Source: Spirodela intermedia
Taxonomy: Eukaryota > Streptophyta > Magnoliopsida > Alismatales > Araceae
Direction: 5' to 3'
DNA length: 64,000 nucleotides
Assembly (NCBI GenBank): GCA_902729315.2
Contig: LR746270.1
Span: 5,697,221 to 5,761,220, forward strand
The translations under genes were made by a program, and so were the position numbers. This document shows positions 39,152 to 50,374 of this stretch, piece by piece (position 1 is the stretch's first letter; each line of letters starts with the position of its first letter). A model generated the notes under the pieces. The model made no database searches, was not told the origin of the DNA, and was given only the letters and a program-made list of their open reading frames with translations.

Positions 39152-39724
39152 CTTGCGTCAAAAGGGCAAGAGGGATATAGTATAAAAACTGGAATTTCAA
39201 TCTCCCGCGATGCATCGCCGGAGAACACTCCGCTATCGCCAGCCCCAAAAGGAAGGTTGATGGGGATGGAGGGAGCTTAAGATAGCGTTTGACCCACAAC
39301 TGCGCCTGCTTTTGGGGCCGCCGATCTTAACCCACGAAGCAACGACAGACATCATCATGTATATCACCTTCTATCGGGGCTTCATCCTTTCCCCATGAAG
39401 ATAATATAGGAAAGTGATTTATATATTATATTATACATTAGAAGATGGCGATTTCATCTTCTTCCGCTTCTTGTCTATTTGGAGATGACGGGACGCTTGG
39501 ACGCAGGAAGAGAGCTAGTGAGCTACGAGCCTCCGCAGCCGTACCACGGCATCCACAGGTTCGTCTTCGTCCTGTTCAAGCAAAGGGGGCGGCAGACCGT
39601 CCGCCCCCCCGCCTCCAGAGACTGCTTCGACACGAGGAAGTTCTCCGACGACAACGCCCTCGGTCCACCCGTCGCCGCGATCTACTTCAACGCCCGCCGG
39701 GAAACCGCCCCCAGAAGACGATGA
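38572..39724 (+). CDS. BFT: PEBP-family flowering regulator, BFT/TFL1 type
   Basis: Four exons: 38572-38772 (201 nt), 38881-38942 (62 nt), 39050-39090 (41 nt) and 39507-39724. The 62- and 41-nt middle exons are the signature of the plant FT/TFL1 family. The protein is 173 aa. Motifs include [40 protein letters not shown] and GIHRF. It ends RETAPRRR, as in BROTHER OF FT AND TFL1. The two residues that separate activators from repressors are TFL1-like: His85 in EHLHW (FT has Tyr) and Asp140 in SRDCF (FT has Gln). I therefore infer a floral repressor that binds FD-type bZIP and 14-3-3 proteins. The [14 protein letters not shown] stretch is shared with FT and BFT rather than TFL1. CEN/TFL1 is the main alternative. 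CT tracts lie in the leader and introns. Confidence 0.9.
38812..38833. repeat. CT tract in BFT-like intron 1
   Basis: A CT tract of about 22 bp lies before the acceptor that precedes exon 2 at 38881. It could act as part of the polypyrimidine region. Confidence 0.75.
39098..39149. repeat. (CT)n tract at the 5' end of BFT-like intron 3
   Basis: About 52 bp of CT starts directly after the donor GTGACC at 39091-39096. The intron runs to 39506. Confidence 0.9.
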
Positions 39725-41829
39725 TCTCCGCCACCTGCAGAAGAAGAAGAAGAAGAAGATAATGATGATGATGAAGAAGAAGCGGCCTTCCTCTTTGGCG
39801 GTTGCTTGATCAGTATCAACTACCTAAGACGGGTCTTATCAAGCGTCGTAATCTAAGTCTCCTCTGGAAGCGCATCATAAGCGGACCATCACCTCGAGAC
39901 ATCGAACAGGAGGGTGATCTCCGCAGTGATCTGGCCCTCTTTCATTGGCTGGATCAATCCATCCTGTCCAAACGTGAGCAGCATCGTACCATCCCGCCAG
40001 CAGTATTCGACTTGATAAAAATAAATAAAAAATCAACCATTATATCGCAGCCAACTGATACACTTATTTGTGTGCAACGAGGAAGAATTTGACTTTGTTC
40101 TTTCATTCTCCTGCCTGGACGAGATCTTGGAGTCAGTTCTTTTAGAAAATGGAAATGAAAGATAACCTCGGAGAATTGGATGGGGTGGTGTGATACCCTG
40201 AACATATCCAATCCTTCAACACAGAATCCATGGAGAAATTCAAAACAACTTGACGCTGGCTAAATGGCAGTGGATTCCGATGAGCCGACTCGTCTAGCAA
40301 GAACAAACATCAGAATTGAAGAAAACGTATTGAAGGATAAATTGATAATTTTATATTATAAAATATTCGAGGATCTTCACGGCTCTAATATTATTTTAGA
40401 ATATTTTGAGCTAATTTTCCCACATTATTTCATGTTTTTGATACGTCTCATAAGGAAAAATGCATGGCACGATGTTGCAAGACAAAATATGAAAAATGAC
40501 ATAAAGTTATATCACGATGGAACATTTTTTGATTATTTTTTACCATTAAAATAGTAAAAAATAAGAACAAAGTCGTTCTATAAGATACATTATCCTCGCC
40601 CAAGTTGAGGAAAATCATTCAAGAATCAAAGTTAATATTTTTACCTCATGTATTCAAGCACCTTCACACCTCAAGAGGATTCAACATCTCTAGGTGAAGG
40701 AACTCATGCTAAAGGAAGCTACAGGTTGAACTACAAGAGCATTCTATTGTTCGTGATTTGTGGTTGGGTGTTTCTAGTACTTTGGACCGACTTATAACTA
40801 CGAATATAAAATATATTAGCTAAGTGTCATCTAATGGGCCTTTGACACGTAATGAATGTGCAAGAAGTGTTTCTATGAGACACTTGGATTGGTTAGAACT
40901 GTGAAATTTAGTGGAGGCTAGCTAAAGCCTTTGTGCTTAACATCTGCATCTCATTGGTCTAAGAAACACAAGGTCCTTAGAGAATAGAATATAATAAGCC
41001 ATCTGGGTCAAACGAAAATAATATGGGTTACATTAATTTTGATAAAAAATCAGAAACCCAAGAGTGATTCAAGAAGGATCAGTCCATCCCCTCTCTTGGT
41101 TCCTCCCATAGCTTCCTTAAAGTCTACACCTTCACCTTTCCTCTTCTTGGACCCGATTTACATTATGGAGAGGGGGAATTGGGCCTGATCAATTTTGACA
41201 GCTTTTCCTGGGCCCATCACTTATATTTCCCCAGCATTAATGTTTGAGTAGTTGTGACCAACTTACGCCATAAGTAGCACTTGTCCCGAGTCAACTGGGC
41301 CAACCCACAAGGATCATGGACCGACCCTAATGCGTCTGGCCGAGCTTAGCCTGAGTCCAGGCGTTGACTATTAGGCCCAGATCAAGCCCTAAAATACACG
41401 TCATGTCAGAATTAGAGAGAGAAGCTGGGAGTTCAGAGAGAAGGAGAGAGAGAGTAACGACTGTTGGGCCAGTGGCATTGGGAGAAAATAGGCTGGGGGC
41501 TTCCATCTAACTAGACCTGGACTGAGACTAGAGAGAGACTGTGACGGACCTAGTTTTACTTCCGAGCATGATTACGGGGTGCGAGGGCCGAGAAGCTTTT
41601 TTTTAATAAGAGTGACCATTAATGGCGTCCGACGATCTCGTTGATCAAGCCTTCAAATGGAATAAATAGCATGGAAGATGGAGCGCACCGGCCTCCTCCC
41701 ATAAAGTCGTCGGGTCTTTTCAATTTAGCAATAAACTACCTGTTCCTCGGGTTGCACCGAGGCCGCCATTGACGCCGCCATGAACGCGAGAGCTCAAGCT
41801 AAGACCTGGAACGATAGATATCTCTCGAG

Positions 41830-41835
41830 GGGGGC

Positions 41836-41865
<30 letters not shown>
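41830..41865. repeat. (GA)n microsatellite
   Basis: A pure GA tract of about 36 bp in intergenic DNA. Open frames crossing it are artefacts. Confidence 0.85.
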
Positions 41866-41871
<6 letters not shown>

Positions 41872-42982
41872 CACGAGATTTAGTTTGCAGTAAAGCCCAT
41901 GGGTGTCTGTGCGAGGGAGGGAAGATAAATAGGGGAGAAGCGGGTTGACCGGTAAGGTTAATGGCCTTATATTTAATGACCCATTTGTAGAGAGAGAATT
42001 TATTTTTTTTCCTGGTTTGGGGAGTCCGACGGAACGGAAATCTTCGCATGCAGAGAAAGGACGATCGAAGGAGAAAGGATCTCAATGGGCCGCCCACCTC
42101 CCATCTACCCAGGCTGCGATCTCTTCTTCTCCGTCGCCGGCAGCTCTCGGCGGCGCCGACGATGCCCCCAAAATGAGAAGCAGAGCGGGTGCACCGGGCT
42201 GCCCTCCCACTGAGCGTGAAAGCACAGGAAATAGTTCTCTCCCCTTGTTCGATTCCACGCAGCGAGGTGCACAGAGAGACAGAGGGACAGAGAGAGAGAG
42301 AGAGAGCTAGGTATCCTCTGTCCACTCTTTCTATCTCTTCTTCTTCTTCTTGCTCGCTAGATCAGGTGATTGCGACCAGACGCCAGCTATCGCCACACCG
42401 GCGGAGGGGTCGGAGGAAGACGACCGTCGGAGATTCGGGGGCCGTCGGCAGGTAAACGGAAGTCATAATCCGATCGGCGTGGCAGCCACTGGTGAATACG
42501 TCCAAGGAGAGAGAACCCGGCCGGGCGGAGGGGGGCCATCGCCATTAAATGTGACCAGCTGGACCAGACGCAGAGCGTGCATTAAATGCTTGCCCACGAA
42601 GGCGTAGCCCCCCCGGTACCGGCCTCTGCCGGGGGGCTCTTCCTTATTCACACTAACAGACAGGAATGAATAATCGAGAGCGAGAGAGAGAGAGAGAGAG
42701 TATCTACGTATTTGAGCGGAGGGGAAGATTGAGGGATGATTTGGAAGACAAAAAGAAAGAGTTTTGAGAGAGTAAGATTGAAGGAGGATTTGGATGATCG
42801 TGAAAAAGCTCAGAGGGATGAAAAAACATGGCTCAGAGATCCATACAGAAATGGAAACAGAAACGGCTCAGAGCAGTGCAGAGATGAAAAGAAGTCAGAG
42901 AGAAGGAAAAGCTCATAGACTGAGTGAAAGGAAGAGGGGTAGTGCAGAGATGTAGATACAGGGAGGAAAAAAAAACTAGGAA

Positions 42983-43017
<35 letters not shown>

Positions 43018-43018
43018 T
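42983..43018. repeat. (GA)n microsatellite
   Basis: A GA tract of about 36 bp with one interruption, some 310 bp beyond the HD-ZIP IV stop codon. Confidence 0.85.
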
Positions 43019-43330
43019 GAATAGAAAGCGTCCTGAGTCAAATGGGGATAGTCCCCGAGTTAACGCAAATACAAGAAACATGAAAAATAAACGAAGAAAT
43101 CAAAAGAACCTCCCCAACGACTGGGCTAGTCAGAGTCATTCAAACTCCCGCTCTATCCCTAGAACCACAACCATCGCGGTTTGAGACAGAGTCAATGCCG
43201 AACCACAACCATCTCTCTCTACTTTCCCCAAATGACCAAAAGATTGAGGCGGGGTTCGTTCTTGACTCGGCCTCCTACGCGATTCTCCGGCAGTTCAGCA
43301 GAAGACTGTTTATTTTTTTCTTCCCCGACC

Positions 43331-45948
43331 TCAGCTATCGCAGTGGAGGGCAGCCTTGATCTTCTTGATGGTGCAGGATATCAGGTTGTTGACCGTCTCC
43401 GCTGACTCCACGGTCAACTTCGCCGCCGGGAGGCTGTTGACGAGTATCTGGAAGGCCACAGTCAACAACGAGCCGCCGCCTCCCGGGCCCTCGCCGGCGC
43501 CGCCGATCCGCCGCTGCCCGTCCGCCCTCCCGTCCGGCATGATGGCGAACCCCGACGGGAGGAGCGCCACACAGGATGAGTCGCCGCCGTTCATGACTAG
43601 GTGCATCGCCGGCGTGTCGACGGGAGCGTACACCACCAGCGACCCCGCCGCGTCGGTGCAAGTCTCCTGTAAGATCAGCATACTGCTCTGGTTCGCGCCG
43701 CCGGCCTGCGCAGATGACCCGGAGGAGATGACGGAGCTAAGAAGAAGAGGATGAAGAAGAAGGAAACCCTAAAAAGATGGGGGAAAACATTCTATTCCTA
43801 GCCATGTAGGGTTCATGCATGCACGTCATCCGTTATCTGACAGAGCCGCCGACGGCGGAGGCCCGATCGGTGGAACGCTCATCTTCGGCCCCCCCCAAAA
43901 AGTTACAGACTTCGGAACCGGTACCCAAAACAAGCCATTTTTTAATTTTCTCATAATCATCGCAAACTCGCGCTATTATACGTAAAAAAAGCGATCTTTA
44001 TTCTCTTCCGAATAAAAATAGAAACTTTTGACGGTCGATCGATCATGCAATACAAGCAAGTGAGTCATGGATGCACGGGAGTTACTTGGGCAGATATTGC
44101 ACCACAAGTTTTTACTTTCTTGGTGCAAAAAATGAGTGAACGAATGAATGATGCGCACTATTTTGGGGAAGAAAGAACGGGGAAGGGGGGGAGAGGGTCT
44201 AGGGTTGGAGGAAGAACTCACGCAGGCGCGGAGGAGGGAGACGGCGTTGCCATGGTCCTGACCCTTGGCGATGTGAGCGACTTCCTGCATGGGGGCGCCA
44301 TTGGAGAGGATGTCCCACTCGCTGCGGAGGCCCTCGTCCCGGAGGAAGTCGAAGAGCCGCCGTGGTCCGACGGCCACCCAGACGGAGGTGGCGGCGCTGA
44401 GCACCACTCCCGGCGGCTCCCCGGGGTCAGTCTCGCTGTTGCGGGTCATCACCCGCACGTTCTCCCCCACGGCGGCGCCGCCTAGGCTCAGCCGCGCCCA
44501 CCGGTGCGCCGACGACGCGCAGACCCCCGAGCAGAAGTTGTCCGTCATCCGTCGCGCCAGCTTCACCATGCTCCGCCTACCCGCCGCCGATATCACTGCC
44601 GGAGAGAGGGGAAGGGGAAGAAGAAGTGTGTGTGAGCAGTGGGCCTTCGCCGTCGATAGGGAAGCAGCGGCGGCGAGTTTCACCTACCCGTTTGGTCGCC
44701 GGCGGCGCCGGCGGAGGACATGAGAATGGCGAGGCACTCGCACTGCCGCTGGAGGGCGCCGAGCCACCGCTGCGCGCCGAACCCCGCGCCGGAGCGGAGC
44801 AGCGGGCGGTAGAGCATGTGGACGGCGGAGTCGTCGTTCTCGGCGTGCTCGACCCACGTGACCTGCGCACAGCACCGCACCAGCTTAGGAGGAGGACCTC
44901 TTCCGCCATTACCGGCGGCGGTGCGATTGCACCAGTCTCTCTCTAAAAACGGAGAGCACCCGCCCGGCGAGATTACATAGGCGTTGACCTACTAACTGCC
45001 TGCCTGCCTGCCTGCCACCTCTAGAGCCCCCATGTTGATTGACATCGGGGAGGGAGGAGGAGGCGACAAAGAACCACATTCGGAGGTGGATCAGAGAGGT
45101 CTGCGGAAAATATACTTAAAAGAGGAGGGTTTGGTCTTCCGAGAAAGTCACTGAGCTCGAGGAGTCTGCGAACCCAGAGGGAGAGAGAGAGAGAATACCT
45201 TGGAGTAGCCATTGGGCATGTCCTGGAGGAGGCAGCCAGAGGGAAGACGCCGGCACGTCGGAGGGGACGATGGATTGTCGCCGGTTCTCTCCACGGAGAC
45301 ATCCACGACGGTCCAGAGGCCCTCCGTGTGCTGCTTGCAGAACCTCAGAAAACTGACCTCCCGAGTGGGCACCAAAGGAGAGAGAACCTGGAGTTCGGAT
45401 CGCATCTGAAAGGGATGCCGACGTCAGGAAGACAATGGCAGAAGAGAGAGAGAGAGAGAGAGAGGGAAGATGGTGAGTTGAAGAACTCTTACCAAGTGGA
45501 GTGCACCGCTCCGACCGCCGCCGCCGCCGCCGTCGCCGGCGGCGACGACATCGGTGGTCGCCGTCCTCGCGACCATACAAGGGAACATCCCCGGCCAGCG
45601 ATTCTGCAAAAAAATAATAGGGAAACTGTAACGGTCGTCGGTTCTACACAGCTCGTATCAGAGATCGGAGGAGAAAGAAGATGTCGACGGAGTAGCTCAC
45701 CGCGTCCATGAGGGTGTCGACGAGGACGGCGGCGTTGATGATCACCACGGCGGTCTCCCTCGAGGCCTCCGTGACGTAGCCCGGCGGTTTCGGCCCCAGG
45801 CACTGCGAGGAGATGCGGAGGTACTCGTCGGAGTTGAGGACGCGTTTGCCGGCGGCGTCCATGAGCCACAGGGGGTCCTCCATCTGCGCCATCTTCATCA
45901 GCTCGTCCATGGCCGCCGCGGCCAGCTCCTGCAACATGGCCCTCTCTA

Positions 45949-45980
<32 letters not shown>

Positions 45981-47146
45981 CTCTCCATGCCGGCCACCGG
46001 CAGGAAGTACTCACCCAAGCCGGAGAAGCCGTTCCCCGCCGCCGCGAGCTCCAGCGGCGAGTGAGGTAGCGCGAGGGGCCGACCGAGGAACCTCTCAGCG
46101 ATGATGGCGACACGGTCGAGCTCGTCTCTGAGGCGGGCGTTCTCCAGCCGCAGCTGCTGCTGCTCGAAGGACACCTCCCCGAGGACGGCGCCGCCGCCGC
46201 AGCTCGGGCACAGAGGGTTCCTCATGGACTCCCGGATGGCCATGTTCTCCATCTTCAGCCTGTCGTTCTCCTGCTTTAGGAGCGCGTTCTGGTGCCTCTC
46301 CAACTGGGCCTGGTTCATGATCAAATTGTTGTTCTCTTCCCAACTAAGCTGCATAAATCGAGAATTCCCCCATTCACATCAGTGATTACCTTCATCTGGG
46401 TACGCCGATTCTGGAACCAGAACTTGATCTGGCGGCTCTCCAAGCGCAGCCTTTTGCTTAGCTCCATCCTCTGCTTCTCGTCCGGATGAGGGCACTCCTT
46501 GAACAGTCTGCACCAAGGGGTTGCAGAGAGCTGACCCATGAACAGACTCACGAAGGGAGCGAGCGAACACAAGGAGAGAGAGAGAGTTCTTCATCGGCTT
46601 ACGCTTCCAGCTCCTGGATCTGGTGAGGAGTATGGCGGTGGTATCTCTTCTTCTTGCGCGGGTGGTCAGCGTCCACATCGTCGCCGGAACCGCCGTCGAG
46701 GTTTTCGCTTCCCGATCTGCTGTCGTACTCTTCCTCCTTTTGCCCCCCGCCGGTGTTCCTCTCGGCAGTGTGTCTTCCGCCGCCGCCGCCGGCAGCAGCG
46801 TCGAAGTCCCCTACTTCCGCAAATCTTCTTAGCATTTCTACTTCCCCTCCGCCACCCTCCAAGTTCGATTGCTGCAGAGAAAGAAAAAAGTGAACCAGTC
46901 AGCATAAACTCACGAGAAGAAATTGAAAAACACGATGGAGAGGTCTTCTGCAGACGAAGAAGAGGACCAGAGGGGCCCTTTTCTTACAAGGGCAAGGGAG
47001 AGGCCCGGGGAGGAGAACATGGGCTTGGGGAGGGAGGAGGGGGCGACGAGGCGCGGCTGAGTCAAGGCGGCGCCGCTGCCATATGGGATATCCGCCACCA
47101 CCCTTGCACCGGCGCTGCCGGCGTCGAGGAAACCCCCAAAGCTCAT
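43331..47146 (-). CDS. ANL2: Class IV HD-ZIP transcription factor (ANTHOCYANINLESS2 / HDG / ROC type)
   Basis: Nine coding exons (high to low): 47146-46988, 46871-46603, 46507-46390, 46309-45701, 45603-45493, 45405-45199, 44862-44688, 44595-44222 and 43705-43331. They sum to 2397 nt in one frame, 798 aa, against about 802 aa for Arabidopsis ANL2. The N-terminus MSFGGFLD with ADIPYG and [10 protein letters not shown] is the ANL2/HDG mark. The homeodomain (about 126-182) contains [18 protein letters not shown] and ends [14 protein letters not shown] loop-interrupted leucine zipper with CPSCGG follows. The START domain begins near residue 290, with MARTATTDV-like and [20 protein letters not shown] motifs. 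The tail has [20 protein letters not shown]. Family members act in the nucleus on L1-box DNA in epidermis, anthocyanin and cuticle programmes. A ten-proline run precedes START (about 45950-45980). Two other residue groups are inserted after VVAA (Gly-rich) and in [10 protein letters not shown]. Confidence 0.94.
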
Positions 47147-47945
47147 TTCTTTCTCCTTCTGTCCGCTCTCTCTCTCTCTCTCTATGTCGCTTCTCGGCTT
47201 TATGTATTTCCCCGTCGTCGTCTTCCTCCTGCTGAAGCTTCTCACTACTTTCTCACAGATCTAACTGGAGCTACCCTTTTCTTCCTTTGCCTCAGGTAGA
47301 CGACATCTGATTGGGCTCCTACAATAGAACCCTCTCTCGCCGAGTCCCTCGGGATCCTCAACCCTTTCCAGGTCTCAGACCCGGAAGAACTCTGGATCCC
47401 CTCTATCTCTTTCTCTCTCTTCCTCCTTCCACCCGAAGCTCTGAGAGGGGAGAAAACGGGGAATCATCAAGAAAATGACATGAATGGAGAAGCACGAGGA
47501 GCGCCTCCCGGAAGAAAGACGAACCCAGAAAAGTCAAGTGATGAGAGGACTGAAGCGGAAAGGGGGGGCCCTCACGGTCATAGGGTACTTCCCGAAGAAG
47601 CCCCGAGGTAGAAGAAGACAAGATTAATGGCAGTCGCGAGCGACTATGGAGCGAGACGATAACCCCACCCTCTCGCCTGTCCTCCGCTGGCCGAGATCAT
47701 CAGAAGGGGAGCGGCTCTCGAAGCAGCAGTGAAGAGATGAGCAGGTGCGAATGGGGAGAAGGGTGGGGGAGAGAAAGAGGGCAGAAAGACCTTCTCGGCT
47801 CCAGCTCCCAGCAGGATGACGCGGGAGATGAAATCATACAGGAGATGAGATAGAAAGGTAAAAAACGGTGCCGGGACTGAGGCAGTGAAGACGAAGCCTG
47901 CAGTCCACTTACTGCGGCCAGAAGAAGCCCCTTGGTGGCCCCTCC

Positions 47946-47948
<3 letters not shown>

Positions 47949-47978
<30 letters not shown>

Positions 47979-47979
47979 A
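47949..47979. repeat. (CT)n microsatellite
   Basis: A CT tract of about 31 bp in the HD-ZIP IV upstream region. Confidence 0.85.
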
Positions 47980-48350
47980 GATATTTTACGAGGAAGAACA
48001 CTGACCAGCGGAAGCGATAGACAAGAGATCCAAGCCTTACCTTCTTACCCAAGGCCTAGTGTGACACCCCTCGCCCCCTGATCTCAAGGTGTTTCGTTTA
48101 GACCGCCAGTGCTCACTCTCTTCTTCTTCCTCTCTCTCTCTCTCTCTATCTACCCTCAGATTTTTTCGTGGAGTCTCTTCTTCTGCAAAAAACGTCCGGG
48201 AGAAGAGAAGAGAAGAGAAGAGGTGGGGGATGGACCAACGCCGCGGTGAATACGGGAAGATGGTCGCTGATGGGGAGAGGTTTGAAACCCGTGGATCCCT
48301 TGAGAGCGAAATGGATGAGACAGACACGCAGGGCAGACATATATGTAGAG

Positions 48351-48353
<3 letters not shown>

Positions 48354-48417
<64 letters not shown>
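48354..48417. repeat. (GA)n microsatellite
   Basis: A GA tract of about 64 bp with one interruption (GAAAGA) in the HD-ZIP IV upstream region, about 1.2 kb from its start codon. Confidence 0.9.
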
Positions 48418-48419
<2 letters not shown>

Positions 48420-50374
48420 GAAGAAGAAAGGAGAGAAAGGTCTAGAGCGATGGAGGGTGGTCGGCAGCCGCCGGCTTTCACAGCGACGGGTTCAGGCCGG
48501 CGGTGGCTCACGTGAGGACGGCGGACTCTTCGTAGGCGCACGTGTGGAACCAGCCTCGCCAAATCCTCCTACCTCCTTCCTTATCGGATTCTCACCCGGA
48601 CGATCCTTGGGCCATCATCCGCCGTTGGATTGAAATCTAACGATGAAGAGAGATCAACATTCAGGGGTAAACATGTAAATAAACACATCCCCGATTCACT
48701 GTCGGTTCGTTCTTTCGGGAAGGAAATCCGAATCGGGACGTTTCCGGTTCCGTCTCCGCCCTGTTTTGGATAGTATTAAATCCCGCGAACGAGACCCGAT
48801 TAGATCCAATAACGTGATCGGATAGACCACAACGGCGTCAGCTGGCGCAGACTTTTGAGCGCTCGCCCGGGCCCACATGGCGGGACCACATCGGGGTCAA
48901 TGGTACCCCCACTACCGCTTGTTCCCCCAGGGTCTTCAACAGAAACACCTCGGTTGGATTGGGCCCACCATTGTGGTAAAGTCAACGACGGCAACCACAA
49001 CGCCGGGAAATCTCTGACGACGACGAGCCGTGGGAGGCGAGTCACCCACCCAAAAAAGATTGAAACGCTACTCCATACCGCCCGCGCGTGGGGACCCCAC
49101 TGGGTTTTCAATTCCGAGGGTCCACGGTCAATTCGTCCTCATGGTCTCTCAAGCTGAGTTACTATCTCACTTTGACCTATATATATCTATGGACACATGT
49201 GCATATGTAGAAATAGAGAGAGATAGAGAGAGCTGGCCCGGGCCTCTCTCTCCAGATATGGACTTGGAGGAAGATTGCTTGAAAAATGGGCTGTTGGAGA
49301 GCCTTGTCAAATTGGGCCCAGCCCGATCCACCGAATGTACAGCCAAGAGAGAGGAAGAGGTGCGTGTGTTTCGAAAGGGGAGAGAGAGAGAGAATAGATC
49401 GAGTCCCCATATCCTACATGGCACCTTCAGAAATTCCAAGTTATATTAGCAAGTTAATTATGCATCAATATGTGTTTAGGAAATCAGGTAAATTTATCAA
49501 TGGATATTTTACATCAAAATGAGGAAATTTCATATCATCTCATTGATTTTTTTTCCCCTGAAGACCCCTTTTCTTTTTTTAGGAATTTACCAAGCAAAAA
49601 ATAGTTAATATTTCTTATTGTAGATTATAAACTTGAGATTTTCTCCAGTCAGTCCTTATATTTTTGTACATATTTTCATATATTTTATGTTGTGCCAATC
49701 CCATACGTCTTTACTTATTTTATTTAATAATTTGTATTTTTTTGATATAATTCATACTGACAGTGGTGTTTTGAACAAATATAATTCGATTGTAAATAAA
49801 ATCGAGGTGTTTATGCCCATTCATATTTATATTGGTTATATTGGTTCTTCACTTCAACTATTACTGAATATATTTTTTTAATCGAAATATATTCTTACTT
49901 GATTTGACTTCAATGTTGAGATGAATAGATTGTGTAATTAATTATTACATATTTTATAAGTGCCGGCCATACATAGGACGAATTATATTTCAAAGACTAA
50001 CATTTATCCGAATAATAGTTGTTCATGTGTTCTATATTTGTGTCCATTCAGGAAAAGAAAACATTGAATGGCCACAATTCTAGGCAGAGGGAAATTAGGA
50101 GTTTTGAAAGAAAGAAATTCCACGTGAAAATATATTTCCAGCTCCATATCCACTTAAAAATCATGCAATAACGTCCCATTTCATGAAGTAATGATCAGCT
50201 GAAGTTCCCCAGATTCTAAATGAGAGCTGCCGATTAATCGGAAGAAATATGAGACAGAGAAGGGTCACAGTTTGCTCGAGAACGAGGGAAATGCTCAGAT
50301 CTTGACAGGACTCACCGCCAAATGAAAAAAGGGGAACAAGGGGAAGATTACCTCGCATGAGGAAATGCTCCCTT

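Larger units (their letters stand above)
39725..43330. other. Intergenic region between BFT-like and HD-ZIP IV genes
   Basis: About 3.6 kb without a recognisable gene. The first 100 bp has GAA/GAT-rich repeats (about 39740-39785). An AT-rich open frame of 96 codons at 40264-40554 matches no family I recognise. GA tracts sit at 41830-41865, 42292-42306, 42680-42700 and 42983-43018. 42050-42650 is GC-rich without a convincing gene. This stretch is the shared downstream region of two convergent genes. Confidence 0.55.
47147..50374. other. Upstream region of the HD-ZIP IV gene up to the VPS53 stop codon
   Basis: About 3.2 kb without a gene I can support. It should include the HD-ZIP 5' leader (CT/GA tract at 47167-47184), a longer leader or promoter with tracts at 47949-47979 and 48354-48417, and a GC-rich stretch to about 49150. 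The rest to 50374 is AT-rich and includes the VPS53 3' UTR. A leader intron is possible but I could not fix its splice sites. Confidence 0.55.

Noticed and set aside
40264-40554. 96-codon AT-rich open frame in the intergenic region
   Set aside because: No recognisable domain, and low-complexity composition; length is unremarkable for AT-rich DNA.
46310-46348. In-frame 39-nt upstream extension of the fourth HD-ZIP exon ([13 protein letters not shown])
   Set aside because: It would leave an intron of only 41 nt (46349-46389), too short for plants. The acceptor at 46310 gives an 80-nt intron and the family-typical QLERH start.
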